Positions 49,401-63,830 of a stretch of DNA of 64,000 bases are shown here, one piece after another; position 1 is the stretch's first letter, and every line of letters begins with the position of its first letter. Source of the DNA: Sipunculus nudus (Eukaryota; Annelida; Sipuncula; Golfingiida; Sipunculidae); the NCBI GenBank assembly GCA_026874595.1, contig CM049317.1, positions 70,885,618 through 70,949,617 on the forward strand, read 5' to 3'. Under the pieces are notes generated by a model. That model did no database searches and was not told the DNA's origin. It was given only the letters and a program-made list of their open reading frames with translations. The position numbers were made by a program, and so were the translations under genes.

Positions 49401-50437
49401 AAAAGTGATGTAACGTAGTCATCCATACGGAGGGCACAATCAAATGTCCAAACAAAAGTTTTGCACGGAATGCCTAATGTGGGCCTAAACGTGAAATATG
49501 ATCTGAACGTCAGGGAATGTCCTCTTCCAGTTGATTTGGTAATTATTGGAAATTTTTTGTTGGTAATCCCTGGATCAGTGTTATCCTTCAAGTACTAGCT
49601 CGGTTACACAGACAGTGTAAACAGCAGTTCCAAACCATATTTCACATAAAGCCATTACCATCAGAGTCATTACTAATGATGAAGTCGGGAAGGTCTTGGC
49701 TTTACAGACAACCATTAAGATATCACAATTTAATATTTGACCATAACGAGGCTTTGATCTTTGGATCTTAAATAAGATCCCACATTTTACACCTCGTTTA
49801 TGAACTAGCAACGAATCAGCACTTTCCAGATCTTCACTTGAAATAGCTTTATGCCATACATGAACCACAATGGGTACTTGACAAGATAAAGTAGGTCACT
49901 ATTTGTTTAGAGACTAAAATTACTGTTAACAAAGGCACTGCCCCCCCGTACCCAACCATTGACCTTTGTGTTAGCTTGTTAATTAATTCCTCATTTCTTC
50001 TCTTAAAACAGACATATACATGAAAACAAACGGACAGTATGCTACGTTTAAAAACACAATTATTCTAACATTTTAGATAGAGTAATGTTTGTTTTAATTG
50101 CAAGACAATGGATGAAACATATCAGCTTTTCATACAGAATGAATTGTGATCCAGAAAAATTAAGAAAAATATGTTTAACAAGATGGCCAGAAGTAGACAG
50201 GTCCCAGAAACTGGTAGACATTAAAATACAACTAGTCTGAACCCATCTATACATCAATGATACGTTGATATTCAACTGTTAAGTTCCCGAAACAGTGTAA
50301 TCAGATCAGTTCTTTTTTATAAGTGAATAAACATACTGGTCCACAAATTCAAATATGAAAATCTCTTTGAAATGGAAATAATTTATTTTTGTTTACCCTA
50401 TTACAATGTTAGACATTTCATGAATAATATTACACAG

Positions 50438-50785
50438 GAACAGGCAATAGCGCCATAATAGAGCAAGGCAAGTAAGAGCAAATTATGACTTGGAGATATT
50501 TCATCTCACTATTTTCATTGTCAGTTGTGAACAAGCAAATTATTTTTTTCCAGTTTCTTTCTTTGCCTTGTAGTAATGTGGATAAACTTAAAAAAAAAGA
50601 AAGTACGCTGCACAGTTAGGAATGACAACTTTGCTCTAAAACTTCGGTAAGAATGACTCAACCAGAAAAGTTACATAATATTACATTATGTCATGTTTCT
50701 TTTTAGGGACATATGTATCTGGGTGAGCGACGGTGGATCAGATGGACGGTGGAAAGTGGCATATGACTTGTGCAGTTTCTCCTAA
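50438..50785 (+). pseudogene. DUF4440-like exon 3 tail and exon 4, unit U4
   Basis: A 34-bp exon 3 tail at 50438-50471 (TGNSAIIEQGK) with CAG before and GTAAGA after, and an open exon 4 at 50707-50785 (WVSDGGSDGRWKVAYDL, then CSFS and TAA). The conserved Trp of DLWxxS is Cys here. Layout matches the U1 copy at 12924-13269. Exons 1 and 2 and most of exon 3 are missing. Confidence 0.62.
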
Positions 50786-51144
50786 ACCTTGCGGGGGAAC
50801 CGTTAAGGATTGGAGTTAAGCACCAAATGATTAAGTTCAATCAGTTTAAAAGGAGTTCATCAACACCAAACGACTGTGTCCAATCAGTTCAAAAGGATGA
50901 AATCTAACTTCAATGTATACTTTAACTGTTATCCAGTTTACATTTCCAGGGATACATGGTTCTGTTTTGTGTCATTTCATTTAAGAACTGAAATAAAAAT
51001 CAGTCTATAAAAAAAACTCTTGCAACTCATTTAACAACCTGTTTTACGTCCTTCTTGTTACGAATAACACGTTTATCTGTATACCCAATCAGCTGGTACG
51101 GCCGAAGTTAAAATTGTCTTGTTTGTTCTTAACGTATTCCTTCT

Positions 51145-51335
51145 GTAAAATTTTCCTGGATTAAGAATGTTATCCATATCAATATTTAATCAGTATACCC
51201 TTATTTAAATGCGGAGCTATCCTGAAGATTTCACCAAAATCGGTTGAAAATTTTCTAAGTAATGTAGCTAGTTGACAAACAAACATATTAACGCCCGCTA
51301 AAACATAACTCCCACCGCTTGGTGGAGGTAATAAA
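51145..51335 (+). repeat. Repeat E, U5 copy
   Basis: Same family; marks the start of unit U5. Confidence 0.62.
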
Positions 51336-51339
51336 CAGG

Positions 51340-52480
51340 TATAGTAAAACATATTTGCGGACTAAAGCTCGGCATACAACTTAATTCAGCTGGGCTCGAC
51401 CGAACAGGTTTTCTCAAGTGTTCAACAGTTTCTCCCAGTTTCTGATCCTGCAGACTGACGGCAACTTGAATGCATACACATATAACCACCCGACTCAACT
51501 CTACAGGATCGACGGCCGAGGAGTTACAAGCTTGTGGTATATGAAATAAATGTCATTGATACATGTCATTTTATTTATCAGTGTACACTGTGTATATCTA
51601 TATCACGCCCTTAAAATTTTCTCCATATAATAGCTAAATCATTTTTGTTTGATACACCGTAAATTAAGTCTTAACAATATCATTCGTTGTACTGTGATAT
51701 CCATTTTATATGTACAATGTTGTATTTTTATATTATACTGTCATTGTTTCCGGGATACTAGCTTTATAGAACTATTCATATTTAATGTACCCACAATGCT
51801 AATGTAAAGTAAAATTGTCTTTCTCTGCACCACATGATATTGGCCCAGAAGATCACATGGCCGAGGTCCTAATGTGGTCTGAGACATAGCGTTGATTAGT
51901 TGCTGACTGTGCGTTCTGAACGACGAGACTCAACTTGACGCGAGCTTTTTTTTCTGACACTGCCAAAAAACAAAAATCTTACATTGAATGGTGTCAACTG
52001 TGGTTGTGGCGCGTCGTTTTCACGCATACACGTTTCAACGCGACTCAACTCACCTCAACTATAAAAGTTTTTGGCATGTTGAGTTGAGTTGGGTCGCAAA
52101 GTGCATGCTGGCCTTAACACGTTACTACTGAAGAATTTGACATAAATGAGCACTCGAAGCCCAGGCAAAGCTGTGAAAACCTGAATGAAACTTTGCTTTT
52201 GAACTGTCCATGCTACGTCTTCACGTGAAAAGCTACTCATATGGGGAGACAATTTATGTGTACCGTAAAACATGTAGAAGTCAATTTGTAAAGAAATAAC
52301 AAATATTCTGTTGGTGTTTCAATGGATTATTAGTTAAATCCATCAGAAATGCAGACTGACTTGCATAAGTATATTTCATTGATTTTTGCACATTAATGTT
52401 ATCCTGCACAACAAATCCATAATATTTCAAAGGCAGAACTTGATACCCGTTACGAGCAGTTACCATGACATAAAAAAAGT
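51340..52480. repeat. Palindromic repeat P, U5 copy
   Basis: Matches 13825-14945. The hairpin at about 52032-52099 is weaker than in the other copies. Confidence 0.55.
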
Positions 52481-52805
52481 AACCACGTCATGTTACAATT
52501 TAAGTAGATTTACAAAAAGTATGAATTGTCCGTTTACTAATTTTTATGTATGGGCTTTATGTCCGGCAGTGTCAAATGTCACGTACATTGAGCAAAGCTG
52601 CGTTTTTGCATTTTCTGTTTGGTTTCATACAAAACATGGCCACATTTATTGTTAATTTTAATTGTAAGTTAATGATTACAAAACAATTCAATGAACATGA
52701 TGATAACTGTATATACTCAACGGAAAAAAATAAGATTGTATTGCTAGGTGCGTTTGAAAGGTGTTACTCTCTTAAAAAAAATAATAATTACATCCACCCG
52801 CAAAA

Positions 52806-53420
52806 ATGTATAGAAGACTCCTTTGGATACTTTGCTTCACAAACATAATGATTTTGAATCCAACGCCAATTCTTTCCTCATGCCCTGCGACTTTTTGTCC
52901 AGTTCACCAGATGCATCACTCGGTCTCGAAGTGCTTCTGGTAGTTACACTATTTATGATTTTGATTCTTGGTGCATGTGCTCATTATTTTCAAATCAGAG
53001 AGTGAATTTCGGTTATTGTGGATCAGAATGTTTAGGGTCATATTTTTTTTTTGTCATGACATGAAGATACAGTTTTTCAAAACTATGCTTATCTCAATTT
53101 GCAACTGAAGGGCATGTGCAACTGAATAAAATTTGTTTCATTCATTGAATCTATAAGGTGAGTTTAGTTACATACTTTCTGAATCGCATACATTTATTTA
53201 GTTAATCTAAAACAGACAGATCATTAAAATATTCTGAAAAAAAGGGATTTTGTAATCTTCTGAAATACAGAGCGGAGTTGGCTAACTCTGTCATGAAAAG
53301 CCTGTTGTGCACATCTGGTGTCTTAACGGTGCCTTTCCTGTTATTGCATACGGCCCCACTGTGACTTCCTTACTCAAATAGGAGACACTGGTCCGGATAA
53401 CTCCAATATGATGCAAGTCC
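52806..53420 (+). repeat. Repeat R1, U5 copy
   Basis: Close to 15098-15715. The 60-codon frame 52823-53005 is kept, ending LVVTLFMILILGACAHYF. Confidence 0.55.
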
Positions 53421-54539
53421 TGATTGACATAGATTCCCTGTTGGCGTAGAATTAAAACTTAAAGCTATGATTAAAAAAAAAAAGATCTGCAAATATGCCT
53501 AATAAACTGCCTGATAAAACATTCTAGTATTTCTTCGTATTTATAAATTATGCACTTAGTTTTCCAAGGTTGATATTTTTAAAACATCAAACATTCAAAC
53601 GTTTGACAACTTTCCTGTTTAAAACAGAGAGATTTATGAGGTGTGAACAAATCCTCATTTTTTAAATCTCGTCAGTTATTACCATAAATACGTACACATT
53701 TTAGTGTTGTAAGATACATATATAGTAACAATGATTTTCGCAAGTGTTATTGTTGCATGATATGGAACATTCTATATGTATTTGCATTTAAACATATACA
53801 AAGACACACCGAAAATTGGATATAACAAAAGGACTGCAAAATATCCCTGCCCGCTTCCACGATATACGCCGATAAAAGATATAACGACCCTTATGAAAAG
53901 CTTACAAATAATAAGCAATTTAAAATTACTTAAATTTTACCAGCTCTTGAAGTGTGACATGTCCACAGGCAAACGTATTAATACAAGTATTATAAAGATA
54001 AATGAAATAAGCACCTAAGCACACTTAGATATTTTCACACTCAACATAAATTGTCAATTCGTCCCCAACTATATTGTCATCACAACCCTTTAGAGTTGCT
54101 AAACATGTAAAATATGACATTTAACACAAATAGAAATCACCGTGTGGAGGACAGCTCCATCACTTTGGACGCATGCGCTGATCCCAAATGCATCTATTGC
54201 GCGTGGGGCCGTGATAGGCACAACCACGTGTTTTAGGGCAATTAAGTTATGCTACCACATTTGACCTTCCTTAAACGGATGTTCTATGATAAGGCAGATT
54301 TAATTAAGTTTAAGCATTAGGTATCACTGTAGTAGTAGTTGCAGATTTGTTATCCGTTATCCGTCAATAGGCCCCATTACTGTAATCACTATTGCAACAT
54401 GTATAGTTAAATCGGATTTTGATTGTCAATTCTTTTTAAATGGGATTACTGTGATAACCCCCTTTGGGCGTTATCTAAGGAAAAGTACACGGAAAATCGC
54501 GTTAAGCAGTATTGCCAAAACCACAATAGCAGATCTTGA

Positions 54540-54825
<286 letters not shown>

Positions 54826-56522
54826 ATGCAGAGTTCGCGAACAACCAACACCATTTCGGGGCATTTTCTTTTAAATAATACTTATACATTCATATCCCCT
54901 TGGAATCATACAGCGTAGAATTTCGATACTTCAGGCAAATGTTATGATTTGACTGAATAAATTTAACTTTTTCTTGATATTTACTAACACAGATGTTGAA
55001 TACTTTGCACCGTCTCTCCTACCCGCACACACACAAATGGCGACATAAATAAACATCAACGCTGACCATATGTGTGATGTTCATTTTGGGTTTGGGTGTT
55101 CATCAAGAATACATATCTGATTGTTTACGTGTTCTTAGGTTTATGTAACCTCTTGTGGCTCAGGGCCTTCTTGTGTAGCAAAAATTTATAAATTTAATAC
55201 TTCTCTGTTGTACCCATATATATGAAGTCGTGGCAGCGTTTTAAACCAAAATTCCACACTTGAAACTCATGCCCCGGGAAATAAATCCAACCGTTGTGCA
55301 ACTTTCACTACAGACCTGGTGGTCCAATGGTCCACACTGAAATCACTCGCTGATAAATGTCAAATCAAACAATAGTACATACGTGTTATTTCAAACTTCT
55401 TGTTGAATATCTTCAAGAGCTTACTTGGACTAGACCAATCTCAGAGACGTGCGTCCTGTCGCGGTAGGAAATCGCAACACAAGATCATCAGTCTAACAAA
55501 CCTTATTGTATCTTATTGTATTAAGTCTTTCAGTTGCTCGGCAACGCTATTTGAATTAACTATCTGCAGACATTAAGAACGTTTGCAATAAAGAACATGT
55601 CGGGAGAAACTCAAAACTAATCTTTTTCGAGAAAATTTTATTCCTAATGGTTTTATGTCTCTTATATTTTATTATAAGATTTCTTTAAAATCATGTTAAC
55701 GTCATTTCAACTTAATTATTTTAGTAAATAATTAGTCATGGAAGCATTTAAAGAATATTTTGCTAGTTACTAAATGTTTAGAAATTAAACCGTTTTAATA
55801 TGCTGCATAGGTAATTATGATATTAAATATATTTTATTCATTCCATGCTTTTATTGTTCATCACATAAGAATCACAATGTTATCTAGAAGAGCGTTATAT
55901 AAGGTTATGAGTGTAATGTAGGCTTGAATGGAGACCTTCCACTTCAACGGCAACGTATACTATGGTAATCTTATTGATGATAAGCCAATGTAAATAGCTA
56001 GCAAAAATTTATACGTTCCGATGAATACTTCATTGCAAAATTCCATTCAAATGTACCAGTTTTTTTTTTAGTTTATAAGCACAATCTCTGCCTTTTATCC
56101 TTACTAGCTACGTAACGTTGGTAACATTAGGATTATTTTCCAGTCAAATAAAACACTCCAATATTGACTGATGTCGTAATTTTTCTAAAGAGTTTTGGTC
56201 TAATTCTTTTTATTAAAATTGATCATGAGTTGATATTCTTATATCATGTCCATTAAAGTATACAAGTTTACAAGAAAAGGTAATTTAGTTATGCATTCTT
56301 CATGAATTCGTGCAAAGGATGCTTTGATTGTGAATTAATGATAAAATTAAATGAGTGTAAAAATTCACATTTATGAACATAATACGTGCATGAATTTTTA
56401 AAAATAGTGGGATATTCCTCTGCAGTTTTGGTTCATGCATGTAATGTTACAGAAAGGTGACTTTAAGACCCTGTCGCTGTTTGTCAATATGAACATCATT
56501 CATTGACCTCTATGTGTTTTTT

Positions 56523-56528
56523 TTAAAT

Positions 56529-56569
<41 letters not shown>
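56523..56569. repeat. (TA)n microsatellite left of the U5 foldback element
   Basis: TATACA then TA repeats up to the foldback element. The (CA)n part seen in U2 is reduced. A matching tract follows at 56784-56827. Confidence 0.85.
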
Positions 56570-56571
<2 letters not shown>

Positions 56572-56780
56572 TTGCATATAATCATCATTTGTTGCAAAAA
56601 CTTATCGCAGAGTGTACAATGGGTGACCTGAGTAGCTCTAAACGTGTTGTACGAAACTAATTAGTCATGAAATGCCTGGAGAAGACCTAGTTTAGTTCTT
56701 TCTATAAAAATAGAGATGCTCTGATCACCCATTGAGCACTCTGCCATCAGTTTTTGCAACAAATGATGACTATATACAAC

Positions 56781-56781
<1 letters not shown>
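56570..56781. repeat. 212-bp foldback element, U5 copy
   Basis: Single copy at the matching place in U5. It reads AGTTGCATATAATCATCATT at its left end, so that arm has started to diverge. Confidence 0.68.
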
Positions 56782-56830
<49 letters not shown>

Positions 56831-59320
56831 ATGCATCCATTTTGCACGGAGGAAGATTACAACGCTGACACGATTGAGGAACTAATTTGATATCAGTAGC
56901 ACATGGTGTATTAATTAACCAAGTAAATTGAATTTGTAAAGCAAAGTTGTTAATGCAAGCCTTGTCAATACTCATACTTTACCTCTGGCACAGTCTGAAC
57001 ATTGCAACTAGGTAAGAAGTAACTTGCTTGTGTGCCTTCAGTAGCGTATTTATTTTAAAAAATAACAAGATTTCTGAAATGTATCTATAATTTTCAGAAA
57101 CATTTTGTATTAGTTATAATATCAACAAATTTCATGGACTCTGAATTTCTTTGTTTATCATAAACGTAGTATTTACAGTGATTCTGTGTGTCATAATATA
57201 ACAACAATTTAAAATATCCTCATTAAAACAAAAAAAAAATGACATTCAATACATACAGACGTAAGATTTGTGAAAACATTTACAAGCATTTTTGAGCAAA
57301 GAGCTTTTGTGCTCACGATGTGATTCGCTATGTTGGTGTTCCACTTTCATCTCAAAACCTTGGGTCTCTATTTTAATATATTTGAATTAATATGGTATGT
57401 AGTTTGATCCAAAGATCTGACAAATAACTTTGATATCTATATATTTTTGAAGATTGTGATATTCCTAGCTTTATATGAAAACTAGCATATTGGCTCATTT
57501 TTAGCAGCATGGAAAAACTCTTGGATTTATTTATGAATTTATTCATCTATAAAATTTTATGAATTTTCATTAGGTTAAATTTGAATGGAACATAAATTCC
57601 TACTTTTAAAAAATCACAAAATATATTACCGAGTAAAATGTTCCAAAAATTAAGCGCGTGTAATTTCGAAGAAATTACGGGGCAATATTCTATATAATGA
57701 TTAACAATGACATGTGTTATTTATAATATGTTCAACGAAAATTGACCCTACTTCCGTTATTTAGTTGGCTGGTTTAAAATACAAGGTTTCACATATGACC
57801 GATCGGAAACACTTTGAGCCAAGCGGGTTCACACAGCTAAAAATGTTGGCACGCCCCAGGCACTATAAGTCGTGTTCCAGCTGACACGTGGCTTCTAACC
57901 CTGCTTGAATAGTGATCACATGCAAAAGCGATGTCCACAAAGTATTTATACTGCAGTCACTCTTACATCTGTCTTGTTGAAGACACACGCGATTAGCATA
58001 GGTTTAAACCAGGGAATTTTAATGCATCAAGGTAGAGTACTCACAAGCTTATTCCTACTAATATAAAACAATAATTAAAACCATTATTTAATGTGTAGCA
58101 CAAATTTAAAACAAAAAGTATATTGTGCAATTTTTTTTAATTTATTGCCGTTGATGATGATTCAAGGCCTAATGCATCTAGAACATAACCTATGGAATAT
58201 CAAAATGCCTTAACTTAATTGTTTTAAAAATGCATAGGCTGACCACATATCAGTAGTGGCTTATCAAGTATCATTTTGAGTATCTGTACCACAAACCACC
58301 TCTTTGCATCTCTCAGTTACTGCTGGTCCTCATTTCGCCCACGTAGATCATTTGTACAGTATGATCGAATTCCATTACACCATCCCTGCAATATTTTATC
58401 ATATGCTATACAACTATGTTTACCGAACATACGTGACATCAGTAACACATGGCTCAACCAGTGCACGTAACGCCGCAATTTGACCACACTGTCAAATTCT
58501 ATATTGACGCTTTTTTAGGTCTCATATAAGAGTAGGTGGTGGTTTTAAAGTATAATAATGTTATACCAACTTACTAGCAACACCATCCTTCATATACTTT
58601 GGCACTGAAGATATAAACCAAATGGATTCTTAACTAGATGGAGTTGGTCAGAAACTTGATTAGAGACTAAAAATTACTGTTAACAGAAGCACTGCCCCAA
58701 CGTACCGAGCTCAACCCAACCTCTGGCCAGAGGACACTACTCGTGCGTTAGCTTGATATTTTATTCCTAGTTTCTTCTCTTGCAACAGATAGACATGTAC
58801 ATCAAAACAAACGGTGAGTATCCGTCGATTGTGAATAAAATCATTATGACTTTTCAGATAGAGTTATATTTGTTTTAATTGCGAGACATTTGGCCAAACA
58901 TGAAAGCCATAATAATTAAGAACAATGTGTTTAACAAGGAAACCAGAAGTAGACACGTCCTAGAAGCATTATAATACAGTTTGTCTAAACCCATATATAC
59001 ATTACTGATACGCCGATATTTAACTATTAAGTTACCAAACCATTATAATCACTATACAGTATCGTCAAGATGCAGTTCCTCTGTGTAACTGAATACAATT
59101 TTAATTAACGTTCTTTAGCGGTATTTGGCGAATCATGCAAAGTCCTTAATTAATAATTCCATAATTCATAATTACGATTAGGTTGAAAAAAAATACCGTT
59201 CAAATTGTTAGGGTATTGGCTCATATTCATTGCCTTATAATTCATCAGCTAGGTCAGGATTCTGTAACACCTTTATTTTCATTCATAGAGGTTGTACTAG
59301 GAAAGCTCGGACCACCAGTG

Positions 59321-59354
59321 ATGTTGATCAAGGCGATTTTTAGCTCAGCAGACT
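59321..59354 (+). pseudogene. Truncated DUF4440-like exon 1, unit U5
   Basis: MLIKAI matches the start of the U2 signal-peptide exon, including about 30 bp of upstream sequence (GCTCGGACCACCA). The first ATG of the U2 pair is GTG here. After about 20 bases homology stops at a repeat beginning AGCTCAGCAGACTG, so the signal peptide is cut. The repeat supplies a consensus donor GTAAGT at 59355 in phase 1. No exons 2-4 follow within the window. Confidence 0.55.
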
Positions 59355-61900
59355 GTAAGTCATCTCAGCTATAGTGATCACTCTTTGTCCGTCGTCCGTC
59401 CGGCCATCCGGTCATCCGCCCGTCTGTCCGTTAACAAGGCACAAATCGTAACCACTGGACCTGGAATCTTTTAACTTTACATCCAGAGAGGTCCATGAAA
59501 AATCTCCTTGGAACCTGGAATTAGGTCTCTGTTACCCATATTCTTTAAGCTATGGAGCTCCGAAGTACCCCGCAGCAACATATATTGTTATCATGCAACA
59601 AGTAGTGGCTAACATAGGCTCTTGGTTTTCCCGAATGCAAACTCAATTTCACCTCAGTTAGTCATTTATTTACAAAATGTCGAAATTATCGATCTATGAA
59701 AAGATATTCCGATGCCTTATGTCCGAATCGCTGTGTTGCAATATACTGATATATTATCAATCTCGCGCACCTATGATTTGAGTAATTACTCTCAATATTT
59801 CTCATTCGTGTCTTTCCCCAGTAGTATATAAAAATGTAAGGGAGAAACAAGAAAGCAGAACGGGAAAGTTGCCAAATTTGAACTTGTGTTTATATTGCAT
59901 TACAATACATGGCAATAACAAAAGTCTCTTATATAAGTACATTGAGCTATTGCTTTGCGTATTAAGGTGACATGGGCATATTTGAAGGTTAGCAACGAGT
60001 TGTGGAACAGATACGGCAAACGAATAAACTGTTTTCACGTTTGTGGGCTGCTGGAGATAACGAAAGGGTCTTTGGGCAAACCTACGAAACTTTACTTACT
60101 GTAAAAAAGTGCCTTTGTGATAATTTCGTACAATTCACATGCATTATTGGTTTCTTTTAAGAATTTACTTACTTACCATTGGTATTTGACAATGAATTAT
60201 CATAACCATAGTAGGTTTGTTGTTTGCTAAAATATTTTAAGTATTCTCCAGGTAGAACTAGCTAAGTATTTAATAATATTTAGTGTAGGACTGAATACTG
60301 TGGTTGCCTTTATATCGGCGGGGCTGCAATTTCGCGGTTTTTATATTTTTAAAAGTTTCACGGGGTTCCTTTTTCGCGCTCTACCATTGGTCTAGTAGTA
60401 TATTTTATTATCAAAAATAATTTCATTTACCGGTGTTTTCACTGTTATCTGGGTCTACTATTTCTCTGTCCGGATGTCGCATGTTCGAACATTCACAGAC
60501 GGCTGAGCAGACGCCTGCGGGAAGCACTGACCCCGCTGGCTGTAATTAGTTCAGGGCCGAGGCTCATTAAAAACAACTCAAATGTTATTAAGGTGTGTCG
60601 AGAAACCAACCCGTAACTACAAAACCGTATATTTAGTTTGTTTAGGGAAACTGTCTTGATAAGGGTATCTTACTCCTGTTTATTAAAAGTGGAGTCGTAA
60701 TCACCTGCTCAACCAGTAGTTTCAGTATCAAAGGCAGGGATGTGACCAGAATAATTTGAGTGCCGTTTATGTTGCTAATTACTTCCATATAGGTGGAAGA
60801 AGGAACCGTATTCAGTTTCTCACAGTTAAAATCTGAAGAAAAAACATAATATTCTACTGTTTTACGGCACTTTTGCCCGAAAATGAACTGTGACCTTTCA
60901 AATAAATTCAAAATTCACGTCATCACTAGCAAATTATACATCGTTTGGCGCGTCATGATTTCACAGAATTAGTCTTTTATACAGTTACAAGGTGGCGTAA
61001 CCCTAGCGGCTATATTCTCTACTTTAGTGGCACATTTTATTCATTAATATGACATAATACGGCACAATGTGAAAGAGTACCTTCTACTCAATATTCTTTT
61101 TTAAGCGGCACTGGATGTCATCTAACTTGGCACATATACACGTAATTTTTAAATATTACTACCCAGCGGGCATTGACACATTCCAGTCATGTGCTGGGGG
61201 AAAGGAATAACTGCCGGGGGCGTCCGCCGGCGTTAGCACGCACCTGGAAAGGATCCTGGTTTTTGCATCTAACCCAACCGATATTATTTTAAATGGGCCC
61301 TGTCATTCTCCCTGAATCATTTAACGTATATGCACCAGGCTCGATGGACATCACCACGTAGCTATAGGTAAATCTCAACTGTCGCAAACTATCGGCAGCT
61401 TCTGAAATTAATTATCATGGTCTGGTATACATGCATCCAAAACTGCGTGGTTTCAATTTCGTGGTCAGAGAGCGACCGCGAATATCGCGAATTTGAAACC
61501 ACCGCGAACAAGACGACAACCACCGAATGTACCGGGCTTGTAGCCAGCATCTTGGCATATTTTGAAAAACTTAGACAAATAGCATTGAGAAAATTCCTCT
61601 GGGTAAAGGCGTCATTGATGTCTACCGAAACCTCGTGGTGCAAGTCTCCTACTATGAGCAAGACACGACCGACTGTATAGAAAAGATAACTGGCAGGTAT
61701 GTACATGTACTTATTGACCCAAGTACTTGAAGCTACGAACGGTCTGGACAGTCGAATGATATCATGGTTCTATCATAGGGCTGTAGTCACTATTCCAAGA
61801 TCGGTGGTCTTGGAATCAGGTAGTGTTTCTAGTGAAATAAAAGTATTTTATTTAATTCTATTTAATTTTCTATTTAATCAAAAACTAGTTAAGCCCGCCG
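59355..61900. other. Repeat-rich DNA present only in U5
   Basis: 59,342-59,580 is a GTCCGTC-rich dispersed repeat (starting AGCTCAGCAG). CGCGAA-type repeat sequence appears at 60,300-60,400 (GCAATTTCGCGG) and 61,450-61,510 (ACCGCGAACAAG). A diverged form of the 4.68-kb motif is at 61,590-61,760. Local GC is higher than elsewhere. Overlapping frames on both strands at 61389-61706 are not kept. Confidence 0.5.
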
Positions 61901-62329
61901 ATTAGCAACTTTTATTTAACTAGTCATTATAAAAGCAACGAAGATTATATGCAGTAACGTACACTGAGTCAAGTTCTCTATTAACGGTTTTCTTGCTCGT
62001 ATAAGAGTTGTTTGTGGTTTGAAAATCCAATCTTGTTATACCAAATTGCATGAAACACCGACCCTCATACACTTTGGCGCTGAAGACATAAATCATAATG
62101 GATACTTGGTTAGCTTGGTAAGCACCATCACTGCTTCTTATCCTTAATACATAAGTAACGTTGATAACATTGGGTTAATTGCCAAGACAAATAAAATACT
62201 CCAACGAAACAGTACCTAAGTTACGAGTTCATATTTCGGTACATACCTGTTTAAAAGGAAGTCCTGTGTAAATGCAATGGTTCGATATTGAAAAACAACA
62301 TTGATGTTAATACATTTTAAATAATCATT

Positions 62330-62333
<4 letters not shown>

Positions 62334-62390
<57 letters not shown>
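62334..62390. repeat. (TA)n microsatellite
   Basis: About 57 bp of perfect TA repeats. Confidence 0.9.
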
Positions 62391-62392
<2 letters not shown>

Positions 62393-63489
62393 TAACGATC
62401 TTCATCCTTTCATCATAAAAAGTGTAAGCCAACATCCATAAAAAATATATCGACATAAATTGACATTTTATTTTGTAAATAAATAACAACTACAATATCG
62501 ACCACCGCTTTTGATGATAATTAGTGATTAAAATAATCATCTTGGTTGTTCTGTTATGTATGATTTGGGAATGAGATCCAAGTTCTATTCGGTGGAAATA
62601 TTTTTTTTCTGACAGCTGGGATAAAACCTTTGCTTTAGGTAAAATGATGAGAAAATATTTGCTCATCAATCTCTATCAAAGAACACTGGATGTTAGCCAT
62701 ATAAAAAGTAGAAAGTTGGCAAGTATTTTTTGACATTTCACGACATTAGGAGGGAAAATAAAGTAATATATGTTTGAGCTTTTATAATCTCTTGTTTTTT
62801 TGTCGCAAAAATCAAGGTTTCTGACCCATAAGGTTTGTTGTAAATACAGATTAATCTCAAAGAAGTTTGGGCCAAACTGATTTATATTTGAACCAGGTAA
62901 TGATTCTTTATTCTTATTTCGTGTCCATTGATTTTTACAAGTTTACAAGACAAGGTATATTAGTTGTGATTTCAAAGACTTTTCTTCATGCATTCGTGCG
63001 AGGGATCCGTTGATTGTGATTTACTGTTATAAAAAGAAAAGAAGTGGAACAAACAATTTAAGACACATTTATGAAAATAATACGTGCATGAAATAAAAAA
63101 AATGTATCAACACTCTGCAGTTTTTGTCAAGAAACGTGCATGATATATTACTCAAACGGTGCCTTTTCGCTGTTAAGCAATACGAACATAATTCATTGAG
63201 TTTTAAAAATTGTTATATGTATTTGATTTATTCATTTTGCATGGAGGAATATTACAACGCTGACATGATTCAGGAACTGAATTGATTTCAAAAGTAAATG
63301 GTGTACTAATTAACAACGTTTACTGAATTTGTAAAGCAGTTGTGTTTATAACCTAAGGTCAGGTTATTGACCAAGTGACAAGGCATTAAACTGTTCCCTA
63401 AATAAAGCTAAGCAGATGGTAATTACAAATTAGTCTTCAGAATCAGCTAACTATTTAGTTGTTTATGTTAGCCTTGACAATACTGATAC

Positions 63490-63830
63490 TATATCTCTTG
63501 TTACGAAGACAAATTCCTCAGGGGAAAACATTGGGCCGATCCCGAATTCGAACCCATGTTGGTGGCGCAGAAGTCCGGCGTATCAACTATCTCTAGTAAA
63601 GCAAGCTTCACTAGCGAGATATTTCGGTCCGCTTTTATGTCAACCCGTTACACACCCCCTCTTAAGAGCGCTCTTCCATCAGAACAAGACTATTATATCC
63701 CAGGAGTCCCACTTGGTGGGCTTATTCCCTGGGGCACAAAGTTTACGGTGTTCCCAGACAAGCGCTCTTTTTGTTACGAAGATAAGTTTTATGTTACGGA
63801 ACCTAATATCAACAAATCACGTATGAGTGA
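63490..63830 (-). repeat. tRNA-derived SINE, inverted copy
   Basis: Same SINE family on the minus strand: box B as ATTCGAACCC at 63545-63554 and box A near 63575-63595. The 104-codon frame across it (63556-63870) is a byproduct. Confidence 0.6.

Larger units (their letters stand above)
33790..51140. repeat. Tandem unit U4 of the array, split by the Gmr1-like element
   Basis: Begins inside R1 (33808-34290) without E and P. It follows U1 from 1.69 kb to the (TA)n tract at 4.0 kb, is interrupted by the retrotransposon, then resumes at 42891 matching 4,01x and follows U1 to about 13.6 kb. Main difference: a deletion matching 6,490-7,893 of U1. Confidence 0.75.

Noticed and set aside
61389-61706. 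105-codon minus and 87-codon plus overlapping frames
   Set aside because: Mutually overlapping frames in CGCGAA-type repeat DNA with no recognisable domain.
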